Positions 27,162 through 37,721 of a stretch of 64,000 bases of DNA are shown piece after piece (within the stretch, counting starts at the first letter, position 1; every line of letters starts with the position of its first letter). A model generated the notes under the pieces. The model was not told where the DNA came from. It made no database searches and saw nothing but the letters and a program-made list of their open reading frames with translations. The translations under genes and the position numbers were made by a program. The DNA comes from Phycomyces blakesleeanus NRRL 1555(-) (taxonomy: Eukaryota; Mucoromycota; Mucoromycetes; Mucorales; Phycomycetaceae), in NCBI RefSeq assembly GCF_001638985.1, contig NW_017265135.1, positions 3,495,545 through 3,559,544 on the forward strand, written 5' to 3'.

Positions 27162-28036
27162 TTAGAGCCTGATGTTGACCAAAGATCCCTTTCTTTTTGC
27201 TTTGTAGCATGGTAACCGAGCTGCATCATCCAAATCAGGTTCTGCTGATTTAGTAGAAGCGCATGGCTGCCATATTAGCCGTGTTCAACCAGATCATGTG
27301 GCTGGTATTATCGACCGAACAAACTTTTGCTTCCTCTTCTCCCAGACTTATCATCCAGCCATGAAGCATGTAGCGGCACTGCGTAAAGAGATTGGTATTC
27401 CCACTGTATTTAACATGCTTGGACCTATGAGTAATCCTGCTCTTCCTATGCGTACAGTCGTCGGTGTACATTCACCGCAAATTGGCAATCTAATGGCAAA
27501 TGCACTGCAATTGACAGGAGTAAAGGAAGCATTGGTTGTGTGTGGAGCAGAGAAACTAGATGAGGTAAATAGTAATATTACACAGATCAAGTGAAACAAG
27601 GCTTTTATTTACTTTACTTTTCTTTTAGATCAGCCCCGCAGGAGAAACAACTGTAAGACCTGGTTAAGCAAATACAAAAAATATGGACTAAATGGCTACT
27701 AACAACCTGTGACAGTTCTGGCGTATTCATAATACAGGAGATATTACAACTGGCACTCTTCATCCCACCCGTGACTTTGGACTTCCTACGCATCCCTTGT
27801 CTGATGTCAAGGGAGGTGATTGTCATGAAAATGTCTTGATCTTGAAACAGTTGCTTTCAGGAGAACTTCCAGAGAACAATCCTATCCTTGATTTTGTCCT
27901 GCTCAATGCCTCTGCATTATTAGTTGTTGCTGGTGTAGCGTCTAATTTCAAGGATGGTGTGTCCAAAGCACGCGCTTCTATTAAGAGCGGACAAGCGAAA
28001 AAGGTTTTGGAAGCCTTCCGACAAGAAACTCAGTGA
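26728..28036 (+). CDS. TRP4: Anthranilate phosphoribosyltransferase
   Basis: Second committed step of tryptophan synthesis: anthranilate plus PRPP gives phosphoribosyl anthranilate. Exons 26728-27090, 27208-27564, 27629-27652 and 27716-28036 give 354 aa, normal for the stand-alone enzyme. The PRPP/Mg site reads VGTGGDGHDTYNVSTTAS (about residues 92-109), followed across the first intron by HGNRAASSKSGSADLVEA. The segment GTLHPTRDFGL, and the catalytic-domain segments VFNMLGPMSNP and NPILDFVLLNASALL, are also typical. The third exon is only 24 nt. The first intron contains a (TA)n microsatellite. It is convergent with the unknown gene at 28186-29467, with 149 bp between the stops. Confidence 0.96.
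27127..27156. repeat. (TA)n microsatellite in TRP4 intron 1
   Basis: Uninterrupted AT/TA dinucleotide run inside the intron 27091-27207, outside the splice signals. Confidence 0.9.
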
Positions 28037-28185
28037 ACGAATAGTATTGGATAAAGATAAACATTAGAAGAGAATACCAGCAAAAAACCCATTGCAATTA
28101 TTCGGCTTGTTTTTCAACAATGTTAATTTTGGAAAAAAAAAATCAATAAACCGATTTACTAGAATATAGTCTTTAGAAGACGCCT

Positions 28186-29467
28186 CTATTGTAAAAGTCT
28201 AACTAGGGATAATAATGTGCTCTCTCGTGCAGCAATCATACTCCACCAATCTTTTTCCTCAAAGTTATCACTTGTATATTCTATTTCATTTAGTAGCCCT
28301 ATCAACATCTCTTCCATTGCCATAGATGGTGACAGGAAAGTTGGAGTATGAACTCGGATAAATGATTTACATTGGTGACAGGCGTTGGATACCAAGCGAT
28401 CTGTCAAGCCAAATAAGTGATAGACTTTTTTGGATTTAAGAAGAAGCAATGAATGATCATCAGAGATAAATACAGAGGATGTATGGCGTTTCAGCCCAAG
28501 AGTATCCTCTATACTATGTATACTTTGAAGAGACACATGAGACGGAAAGAATATCCGGGCCATTGTATAAGTCTCCGATGGCGAATCTATAGTATATATA
28601 TATAGTGAAAATTATAGTATATATATTAGTTTTTCAAAGCATACCTTGTGTAGGCAGCCAATGCTGTTCATTGTGCTCTTGCCATTGAGGAAATACAAAT
28701 TTACTCGACTTCCATTCCCGTATGTCTCTTTGTTCGGTAGCATATCTACACCCTATTTGCAGAGCAGACTTGAGATCGGATACAGCAACATCAGCGACAA
28801 TCGTAAATGCCCCATAAAGAACGGTGGGTTGATTTAAGGGCAGAGTACATTGGGTATTCATCATAGCTGTGTCTGACATCCATGTACTAGGTAAGGTGTC
28901 CATATGAAGATAAGCCTGAGCCAATACATTTCTATTAAACACAGAGATGGTATAGTATTGGGTCTTATTAGTATATTAATTTTGTACAAATCTATAACAT
29001 ATTGATAATGTTTTCTCGTTATTTCTTTATTTATGTTCTTGCCTTGATGTGTTGCGTACGGATACGCGTACCCAAACCTGGGTTTGATCATGTCCTTTGA
29101 TCCATGCATCACATGATTCAACTATTAGTTCTTCTTCACTTTCATCTTTAATGTATTCATCGTAGGTCCGTTTGAGAGATAAGAGAGGAACGAGTCCTGG
29201 TGGGGGATGGAGTCGGAATGTACTTCTTTTTGGGGTGTTGATTTCAAAAGTGTCGATAAACTCGGTTTTAATTGTATGATGGGCTTTGTCAAGAAAAGCA
29301 TTCTTGGACTCGATCTATCTCATTCTTTTTTTATTAAACCTCTCTGTGTATGACATTCTTACAGTTCGCTTTGTCTGCCTTAGCTCTGCCTGGGTCTGAT
29401 GAAGCCTGTTTTGAAGAAGAAGGAGAGTATTCTGAAGACTCTCTTGCTCTGATTGTTGTTTGTCCAT
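28186..29467 (-). CDS. Unknown 354-aa protein with N-terminal coiled coil and a GC-AG intron
   Basis: I do not recognise the family. Exons on the minus strand are 29467-29363, 29314-29043, 28931-28645 and 28586-28186; the sum is 1065 nt and the protein has 354 aa. The N-terminus (MDKQQSEQESLQNTLLLLQN) is a Gln/Leu heptad-like coiled coil. The middle alternates short hydrophobic strands with polar residues (VWVRVSVRNTSRNVL, LYGAFTIVADVAVSDL), suggesting beta-sandwich or propeller-like folding. The C-terminal third is mixed. There is no signal peptide or membrane segment. The second intron must use a GC donor (AAG/GCAAGA at 29042-29038), because no GT site keeps the frame. It is head-to-tail with the Aurora kinase, 189 bp apart. 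Continuity of the spliced frame and good splice signals support a real gene; its function is unknown. Confidence 0.72.
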
Positions 29468-29656
29468 ATCAAGAAGAAAAACAATTGTGTGCAACAGTCA
29501 CCTATATTTTCTCTTTAATTTGATGCTTCTTTTAAACCAACAAGTTATCGTTTCTTGATTGTTATTTTGTGCGTATGTATAATTACAGCTATGCAAATAC
29601 AAATACATATATATATTTAATAACTTCTTTTATAAAAAAAATGTCTAATATCAGGC

Positions 29657-31288
29657 TTATTCTGATGTGCGTTTTAGCCATGGATCATTTTCTAGTTCCA
29701 TAATTGATGGTCGTTTAGAAGGATCGTGCACGAGAATCTATAGTATAGACATTAGCAAGATATTATCTTGTTCTTCAAAAAAAATACTTGCCTTTGTAAT
29801 AAACCTTCTTGCTTCTAAACTGATATATGGTGGAAATTTGAGATCGACTTGCTTTATTCTCATGTATGTATATGTCACACTGTCAATGACCTCAAACGGT
29901 GGTGTGCCTACCAGTAATTCATAGCACAACACACCAAGAGACCATATATCAACCTTTTCATTATGTATTTGAGTCTCGATCATCTCAGGTGAGAGGTAAT
30001 CCAAAGTTCCACAGAACGTGGCTCGACTGCATTGAATTGGATATAAGTATTGTTCTTTTGCGTTTGTATTTTCTTACCGTCCCTTGTCTTGAACAGCCCA
30101 GCCAAAATCTGCTAATTTAAGCTGTCCGTTGTGGTCTATAAGGACTGTGTGGGTGTGGGTGTGGGTGTGGGTGTGGGTGTGGGTGCGTGTATAAAAGACT
30201 GCTTATTATTTCCTCTTTCCATTTGTGTATGCGATATCTATTCTATAAAAGAATCTCACCATTCTCTGGTTTAATATCTCGGTGCATAATATGAAATCCA
30301 TGAAGATACTTCAATGCACGGGCCAATTGTCCAATGTACTTTGTGATGCAATGTATTTTTATTTATTTAATTATTTAATTATTTAATTAATATATCTGCA
30401 TATATATATATATTGGGTGATATATAATTTTAAGTACATACCTTGGCTACCGTGTCTTCTTCAAACGGTCCATCGTTCTGTAGGTGTAAGTAAAGATCAC
30501 CTTGGGTACAATGCTCAAGTACAATATATACATGTTCCTGATCATGGAAGTAACCATACATTGGTAATATATTGGGATGACTATAAATCATGTTAGCCGA
30601 TTCTTGTTTTGTTGGAAAATGTATCTTTCACCAGCAACAAAATAAAGGCAAATCAACCAAAAAACATGTTACTTCAGATGACTGTGGATTTCAATTTCTC
30701 GTTTTAGGAACTGGACCACATTGGCCTCCAGCATGTCTTTTTTTAACATTGATTTAAGAGCAACCACATGCTGGCTTTTCTTTTCTCTGGCTACGTATAC
30801 TTTGCCAAGTTTTCCTGTGCCAATAGTATTCCCTACTTCAAAGTCGCTAACTTTCCAAGTACGGCTTCTGAGGATATTAAGAAAAAATCGGATGAAAAGT
30901 ATTCAATTATATGGGGATATAATTATTATGATTTTACTCACTGGTCAACTAAAAGAGGTTCTGTTTGTGTGTTATTGGCATCTTTTTCTTTAATAACTTC
31001 GTCTCTGATGGGCATAACCATACTGTTTACACCAAAATGTCTCCGGACTTCGGGAGAATCCATATAATTTAGCCTTTGCTCATGATCACGCACAGATGAA
31101 TGTGCAATTTGTTGGTATTCATGTTCTCTTTTATGATGATTAAAATTGCTATAAAGAATTTTTTGGCTGTTTTCTGATTCAAAGTGCCGACGAGGAGTAT
31201 AGTCTACATAGGCTGACATTGGGGTGTCAATGTTATTGATACGAGGAATGCCATCTGGTCTAACTGGTGTTGTGAAATCATCAATCAT
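29657..31288 (-). CDS. Aurora-type serine/threonine kinase
   Basis: Mitotic kinase of the chromosomal passenger complex (Ipl1/Ark1 type), acting on kinetochore attachment and spindle function. Exons on the minus strand are 31288-30942, 30867-30673, 30580-30442, 30338-30260, 30144-30078, 30026-29792 and 29737-29657, giving 380 aa. Residues 1-120 are a variable tail. The kinase domain has the glycine loop GTGKLGKV (132-139), catalytic K154, HRDIKPEN with D248, and DFG as DFGWAV (D266). The activation loop [16 protein letters not shown] has T278 at the Aurora activating position. DFGW and GTLDY followed by xPEM are Aurora signatures, as is [18 protein letters not shown]. The canonical loop is often GxGxFGxV; here Leu replaces Phe. 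The last intron uses a GC donor (AAG/GCAAGT, 29791-29786). The short C-terminal tail after the domain is normal for fungi. Confidence 0.93.
30145..30185. repeat. (GTGTGG)n hexamer array in an Aurora kinase intron
   Basis: Repeated GTGGGT units on the plus strand, starting immediately beside the exon edge at 30144, so the intron's pyrimidine tract before the AG is formed by (CCACAC)n on the coding strand. Confidence 0.85.
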
Positions 31289-31601
31289 TGTGTACAAACA
31301 GGCATCTAATTTTCTGAATTTTTTCTTTAATTATATATATATAAAGTAAGCTACAAGTTGAACACATCTACATACTCCTTTAACGCGATTGTTACGTCAC
31401 GTGTTGGATGGTTAGAACATCGTTTCCATCCAAGGAAGTGTTCCTATCCGTTTTATTTTTGTTTTTTGAGTGATTTATTCCTTTATTTATTTACTTTTCT
31501 AGTAGTTCAGGATGAAATATATTGACTGTTAATAGCCCAAATGATATTTGTCCTTTGCGTTCTTGAATTAAAATGAAATGTCATTTATTTGTAGTTGTTG
31601 C

Positions 31602-31608
31602 TATATAA
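31602..31608 (+). promoter_or_regulatory. TATA box of the small secreted protein gene
   Basis: TATATAA lies 65 bp upstream of the ATG at 31673, in the 384-bp divergent interval shared with the Aurora kinase. A CTTTCATTCTTC pyrimidine tract follows, which suits a transcription start. Confidence 0.5.
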
Positions 31609-31672
31609 ATAAATCCTATTCTCATTATTCTCATTCTTTCATTCTTCAGAAAAGAACGATAGGAACATTACG

Positions 31673-31973
31673 ATGCTTTTGACTCAACCTCGCCTACTAT
31701 CTAGCCTTGTCCTACTTCTCTTGGTGGTCTTTATTTCATGTAGCCAGAGTGTAGACAGTGCAGCCGTCGCTAGTAAGACTTCCTTTTCTTCTTCTTTTTG
31801 GCTATATAAGACATTTTTATACCAGCTACTTATTTTGATCCATTTTAGGTGCAGGAAGAAACTGTTTTCCAGGTCTACATGATTGTCCAGACGGTGAGAC
31901 ATGCATTGAACAAGACCCCAACTTTGGCCACTGTGGTATTGTAAAGTCTCCTATTAAAAATGTACCGCAATGA
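31673..31973 (+). CDS. Small secreted cysteine-containing protein (74 aa)
   Basis: Two exons, 31673-31772 and 31849-31973, encode 74 aa. Residues 1 to about 29 form a clear signal peptide: a basic start (MLLTQPR), then LLSSLVLLLLVVFIS and a small-residue cleavage zone (SAAVASA). The mature part is about 40 residues with four Cys in the pattern C-x6-C-x5-C-x9-C (NCFPGLHDCPDGETC...HCG), so two disulfides are likely. It has a good TATA box and pyrimidine leader. Role unknown: extracellular matrix, signalling or effector-like are all possible, and there is no evidence for toxicity. The intron has consensus GTAAGA...TTTTAG ends. Confidence 0.75.
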
Positions 31974-32474
31974 TGATGTATACCCCCCTATCACTCTTGT
32001 GGACCCTATTCTATATAAATATACACCACTATTCATATTTATATATTCATTCAAACAAACAAAAAAAACAATTGATATTTCTATATTAATGTGTATGTAA
32101 CCGTACATAGATGCATATCACAATTCCATGAAAATAATGGTTCTAATAAAATATATATATATATAATATCTTTATAATATCTTTATTCGTTTACTATGTA
32201 TACAATGTTAGCAATTCATTATACCCTTGTGTATATACAAATTTATTATATTGATGAAATAATAAAGAGTAAATCTCAATCCAAAGATGAGGTTGATTGG
32301 ATTGGCCTTTATCCATAATGGTAAACAAAATAGATTCATCTCTTGTAGTTTAAAACCAAAGAGCTGTATTTCATGACGTAGGTGGCTTAAGAGACTTACG
32401 CGTAGACGGGGAAAAAATGACAAGAAAGTTTAAAAAAATCGACTTTATTTTTTATCTTTTACTGTAAGCACGCG
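31974..32474. other. Intergenic interval upstream of Mago nashi
   Basis: 501 bp between the secreted protein gene and Mago. It includes AT microsatellites near 32149-32163. No ORF is supported on either strand. The final 60 bp should contain the Mago promoter and leader. Confidence 0.5.
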
Positions 32475-33242
32475 ATGGCCGGTCAAGAAGAATTCTACGT
32501 TCGTTATTAGTAAGTTATGGAATCTGCCAGCCAATGATCACCATTAAATGTTAAAAACAATAGCTCAGGCCACAAAGGACGTTATGGTCATGAGTTTCTC
32601 GAATTCGAACTTCGCTCTGATGGTCTCTGTCGTTACGCCAACAATTCCAACTACAGAAATGATGAACTGATCAAGAAGGAGGGTATGCATAAAAACGATC
32701 AGAACGTATTACAAGGTGGAATTCGAGTATTGATTACAATGATTAGTCTATATCAGCCCTGCTGTTCTGGATGAACTCAAACGTATCATTTCAGAAAGCA
32801 AAGTGATGGAGTAAGACTTAAAAACAAAAATAGAAAGAAAGAAAAATAATAAAATAAGAAATAATGGGATGACTAATGTTGATTGGAATCATTAGGACAG
32901 ATGATAGCCAATGGCCTACCAGAAATGTAGTTGGTAGTCAAGAACTCGAAGTCCGTCTAGGAAATGAGCACATCTCTTTTGAGGTAATATATTTTACATA
33001 ATAATAGGTGAGTATTAACAACTGGCTATTAGACCTCCAAACTGGGATCTCTGGCAGAAGTACAGGATAGTAAGGACCCAGATGGTCTGCGTATCTTCTA
33101 CTATATTGTCCAAGACTTGAAGGCATTCGTATTCTCTCTGATTTCGTTGAACTTCAAGGTATTTATATATATAATAAGACTTTATTAGCCGATGGTTTCT
33201 GTAACTAGTTAAATTTGTATTTAGATCAAGCCTATCAATTAA
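32475..33242 (+). CDS. Mago nashi, exon junction complex core
   Basis: Partner of Y14/RBM8 in the exon junction complex deposited on spliced mRNA, acting in mRNA localisation, splicing fidelity and decay. Six exons, 32475-32509, 32564-32682, 32747-32810, 32896-32983, 33033-33158 and 33225-33242, give 149 aa, the usual length. Conserved segments are [20 protein letters not shown], the stretch from [20 protein letters not shown] through [24 protein letters not shown], and the C-terminal [20 protein letters not shown] then [13 protein letters not shown]. The final exon is only 18 nt and codes the last five residues. Having five introns in a 149-aa gene fits a genome that uses splice-linked marking. 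Confidence 0.97.
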
Positions 33243-33595
33243 AAAAAAGCTCGAAAAAGAAAAGAAAGGAGGAAATGGAAAGAATTTCTACATTATAAAG
33301 ACCCAAAAGTGTATCATTACACTACCACGATCCCTTGCTTGCTCACACATCTTGTCTTCTGGAGAAATAAAAAGGTGGGCAAAGTCTAATAGAAAAAATA
33401 AATAAGAGGGAGTCAAAATTGTATATTTTTCTGGTGGACATTGTCCTAAATGTCTTTTATTCGCCTTTTCTGATATATTATTGACAATGTAAAAATATAA
33501 AGCGAACGGGTGCTCGTAAGATATGAATAATAATAACAATCAATTTGAGGATCGGTTAATCTAAAAGAATAAAATAGAATGGGGAATGTATTTAA

Positions 33596-34806
33596 TCAAG
33601 TTGCGGGATCAGTGGCTGCGGGTGTATTATATTGAGATATCGATTGTGGAGATGGCGCAACTTCCTGTATATGTTTTACATCCGTGGGCACGCTTTGAAC
33701 TACATTGGCTGGAGATATTGGAGATCCAATATTTTCTTTTTGTCGTTGTTCTTTTTCTTCGTCATCTTCTTCGTCTTCCTCTTCTTCAAGCATATCGACT
33801 TCTTCATCCAGCTCAATTTCATCTTCTCCGCCATACTCATCGATTGCTTCTCCTATTTCTTCTTCTTGTATTATTGTGTGTTTTTTATCTGCTGCATTAC
33901 CCACAGCAGCAGCCCCGGCATTTCCACCTCCAGCTTCATTGTATGTCTTCATCGCCATTTCGTACTCAAGCTGCTCTTTCTTGTACAAATCGTAGTATTT
34001 CTAGTCCAAAAAAATTAACAAAAAACGATATATATGTATATATATCTTTATATTAAATACCTGCTTCTCACTATTGGGAAGTGCTTTCCATCTTTGACCT
34101 AATGCACGGGTAACATCTCCGAGGCTTTCATTGGGCATTTCGTCTTTGATATTATCTCTTTCTAGTCTGCAAAATAAAAAGAACACATTTCCAGGACCTT
34201 TGGGTGCAAAAGGATCTTTTTTTTTGCGAGGTGTAGATGTACCACTATTTGGCTCTCCCGTATTTTTTTCAAGGTTGGCGTGTGTCAATAAATCTTTGGC
34301 TCTTCGTAGTTTGTTACTACTCTGTAAATGTAGATGTAAAATTTTGAATATATTCGTTGATATGTGCATATATTTGTAACATATATAAATGACTTTTACC
34401 GTAATTGAGGCAGACTCGGAGTCATATGAATCACAACTGAGATCATCGTCGTCTGGATATCGATTTGTCGAGAGTTTGTCATCAAGTTCTTCGAGTAAAA
34501 TTCTAGCCAATTATACTATTAAATCTCAATCTAGAGTTGTATACAAAATATGTTCTTACTTACGATCTCTCTATGCGTAATCTTTTGACATGCTGTTTTG
34601 CCGAATCAAGTTCGGTTTGAATAAGAGCATTTTTCTGCGTATATTGTGTAAATTTTTTTGAATTACTAAATAATATTATACTCACTGTCTCTATTCCTCG
34701 AATACGTCTTTTGAGCGCCTTGTACTTTCTTTTAAGTGATTCGTCTATTATACATATAATAATTAAATACTAAAAGCTGTAATTTTTTTTAGTTTTTACC
34801 ATTCAT
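33596..34806 (-). CDS. HMG-box protein, probable Nhp10/Nht1-like INO80 subunit
   Basis: Exons on the minus strand are 34806-34800, 34744-34686, 34634-34564, 34502-34400, 34321-34061 and 34000-33596, giving 301 aa. The first coding exon is only 7 nt (ATGAATG). Residues 3-55 form a basic coiled coil (ESLKRKYKALKRRIRGIE and on to LLEELDDK). The HMG box follows at about 115-190, with PKGPGNVFFLFCRLER, then LGQRWKALPNSEKQKYYDLY and YEMAMKTY. A very acidic tail follows (about 215-262, runs of D/E). Coiled coil plus a single box plus acidic tail resembles Nhp10 (yeast) and Nht1 (fission yeast), the DNA-binding arm subunit of the INO80 remodeller. A general chromatin HMG protein is the alternative. 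It is convergent with Mago. Confidence 0.82.
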
Positions 34807-35159
34807 AGTATACGTGAATTTTTAGAAGGATAAATTAGATTAGAAGAAAGGAAGAATCTGAAGAATTGTTTAAGACAAGGGATATTACAACGAGTTGGGA
34901 ATGTTTGATCCTGAGCAATGATTGAATAAGTTTCCTAGGGCTACCTTACTTGATGTCACTCGTATCTAATATTTTCTTCTTGTTTTATTACTGGGTTTCT
35001 TTCTCTCTTTCGGCTGATATTTATGTGTACATATTGTTAATGCATTTTATTGTAGTTTAATGCTAAAATAAAAGCCGCCATTCTACTGTACATTTAAAAT
35101 ATATATATAGATAAATATAGCTAGCTCAAGGTATTATATTACTGTGCTGATAAACTGCT

Positions 35160-36180
35160 TTAATTAGCCAAAGATAACTCGTTCACATACATGTAACGAG
35201 AAAATGTTACATATAGCCATCTAAACCAGACCAATTGACTTGTGTGTTCCCGCATTGCCTTGTGGGTAGCGAAATAAGCACCTGGTGAAGACACAATCAA
35301 AACAGATCCTTTTTCCTCTTTCTTGATCAATGCCATAATCTGCTGAAAGCTGCTTGTAATCAAATCCCCAATTCCAATATACTTTCGCACAAGAGGGATA
35401 GAATCCAGAGTATAAAGTTTAGTCGATCCTTTTTGTGTTTCTATGTATCGCCTGATATTGTGTAAGTGTCTCGACAACCATCTCAATTAAGATACACTTA
35501 CTTGGCACCTTCATAAGCTGCTATGTGATTTGGATGTCCAGACACGCCATAACCATCAAATGTGATAATCTAACATTTCAACAAATTGAGTCAAACTACT
35601 CTACTGATGTTTTTAATCATATAAAATCTTACTCACTGTATCAATACTTTGTTTGGAGACATAATTATTTACTAATTGAGCGATTATATCTGTGGGCCAT
35701 ACAGACTTCATTCCATCTTGAAGCTCACTAAAAAAAAGTAGTTGAAGGCATAAATATTACAAGCATAAGTTTTCAGAACTTGTATAAAATGTAAATTCTT
35801 ACGAATGCTCAGATACTCTGACATGAGACGGCTGAATACCCAATACTTGGCTACTCTTTACCAGCTCTCGTTTTCGAATCTGACCAAGCCCATCAGCATT
35901 TCCTAATAAATATTTGTATAAACTTTATAAATATATCAGATTGATTTTATACTGTTAAAATCGAACCTGTTGATAAGCACAAAACATGAATGCGATTCTT
36001 ATGCTGTCTGCCTAGTCCTCGGAGTGTTGGCCCAAAGAACATGCATTCATCATCAGGATGAGCGGTCAATAAAAGAATATTTCCTCCTATGGGAATTGGA
36101 TGTTGGTAATTGGCAAGAACATGGTAACTATAGGTAAGCAGAGAGATGACAACGGTCAAACTAAGTAAAACAAATATCAT
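35160..36180 (-). CDS. GPI12: N-acetylglucosaminyl-phosphatidylinositol de-N-acetylase (PIG-L/GPI12)
   Basis: Second step of GPI anchor synthesis at the ER membrane: it removes acetate from GlcNAc-PI. Exons on the minus strand are 36180-35967, 35902-35803, 35727-35637, 35569-35502 and 35451-35160, giving 254 aa, normal for the family. One N-terminal membrane helix (FVLLSLTVVISLLTY) is followed by the zinc-site motif AHPDDE (H41, D44, E45), then GHPNH (H147 and H150), the third part of the metal site. LGQIRKRELVKSSQVLGI is also conserved. The first intron has an unusual donor, GTTCGA, but the frame and the family alignment support it. Probably an ER membrane protein with a cytosolic active site. 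Confidence 0.95.
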
Positions 36181-36468
36181 AACAGCAGTTGAAGACGGAG
36201 GGTAAATGATAATTAGCCTTTTTTTATAGCACTGTCTTACTTTTTTTTATTAACCCGAAAGTTTATTAAAGTCCAAGTGCCTGAGCTTTTCAATTTAAGC
36301 AAAGAAATATTGTGTGAACAGTATCATTTTATGAAGAATTACTTTATATTTATTACTACTACTACTATTATTCTTATTACTATAAAGTCTAGGCTACACA
36401 TTAAGTCCCGCTCAGCAATATTGTGATCTATTACTTTTTCCTTTCTTATATCCTTCTTTTCTACCATT
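36181..36468. other. Boundary between the gene-dense block and the transposon-rich region
   Basis: The upstream region of the PIG-L gene. AT-rich with ACT/ATT triplet runs near 36355-36385 and no ORF. Beyond 36468 no housekeeping gene was found up to the end of the window. Confidence 0.5.
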
Positions 36469-36545
36469 CACTACTGGAAAAATGGGTTTTTTGGGTTTTT
36501 GACTGGCGGTTTGACTAATGATTTGACTGGTGGCTTTTTGCAAAA
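36469..36545. mobile_element. CACTA-like terminus (one end only)
   Basis: CACTACTGGAAAAATGGG at 36469 is followed by repeated TTTGACTGGYGG-type subterminal motifs. A related terminus (TACTACAGGAAAAAATGAGG with TTCTGACAGTTTGAC) occurs at 38420. I did not find the matching opposite end, so the element is probably truncated. Confidence 0.45.
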
Positions 36546-36898
36546 TCTATATACAAATCACCCCTGAGTTTAAACAAAACAAAAAAATCCGCTCTCTGTT
36601 CTTTAATAAGGGTGGTCAACAGGAATTTTTCTCGAAAAAAATCCATTTTTCAATTTCTTCTAATCAAATAATATTGCAGAAAAAAAAGTCAAAAAAATGA
36701 AAAAGTGGTAAAAAAGTGGTTATCTTTACCGAATTTTTGAAAAAAAAAATTATGAGAGGCAATGCCTTGAACTTCATCATCTCTTTTTGGTAAAAAAAAT
36801 TCTTTTTTTTTAAAAAAAAAACCCCACAAAAAAGTAGATCCTTTTAAAAAATTCCAAAGTTCTGAGTTTTATTTTTTTAACAAATACATTTACTCAAA

Positions 36899-37441
36899 AG
36901 GTGCTTTCGGAGTGCTTTATTGATATAAAATCGCATATTGATATAGATACTAATCACCATATTCAGGATAGCGCAATTTATCAAATATAGGTGATATTTA
37001 CGTAATTTCAAGTTGATGTTGTAATCAATATACACTCAAGAGGTAGGATCCTGTTTGAACATATAGCATATTAAAATTAATTGTCTTTCTCATTTTTTGT
37101 TAATAAAGTACAAAATATACTGCTTGAGATAATGGTTTTTGCTTACAATAATATATTGCTTGCCTACTTGAAAAAATATTAGCTTTGATGTATATAAAAG
37201 CCTGGAAAATGGAATACTATAGTAAAAACAAGATTATTCTTACAGGCAGTGTTGATAGGAATTATCGAAATCACCATATATGGGTATTTAAAAAGATTTA
37301 ACCCCTCTTCTTTAGCAGGGGTAAAATATACGGACTTTAAAGCGAAATAGCCTTTTTTGAATTTTGGAAATCACTATATATAGTGTTTAGTGTCTATATC
37401 AATATGGAATGCTATGTCAATAAAGCACTCTGAGAGCACCT
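36899..37441. mobile_element. 543-bp MITE with long terminal inverted repeats
   Basis: AGGTGCTTTCGGAGTGCTTT at the left end matches the reverse complement of the right end (AGGTGCTCTCAGAGTGCTTT), continuing through TATTGAYATA and a further 30 bases with mismatches. No coding capacity. The flanks read CAAA on the left and AAAG on the right, so a clear target duplication is not proven. The core has poly-T and (A)n runs. Confidence 0.6.
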
Positions 37442-37721
37442 AAAGAAGAAGCGAATTTTCTAAAAAAAAATCTGTTGTTTACCCTTAATATGTATTACGG
37501 TTATTTGGCACTATTTCTTTACCTTCTGTCCTCTTAAGCACTTTCCAATCCTTTGACCCCCCACCCCATGTATAACCCTGCTATATCAGTTTACTCTGTC
37601 TCTGGACTACCCATCTTTTCTGTTTGAGATTACCACTAGTCTTTCCACTTTAACTATGTCCATTTTCTTCTCTTTGCAGTGCTCTACACTGTATGCAAGT
37701 CCATTTCTCGCCTCTGCTCTG

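Noticed and set aside
33586..34056. Overlapping plus-strand frames rich in Ser or Leu/Phe
   Set aside because: Antisense of the Asp/Glu-rich tail of the HMG protein.
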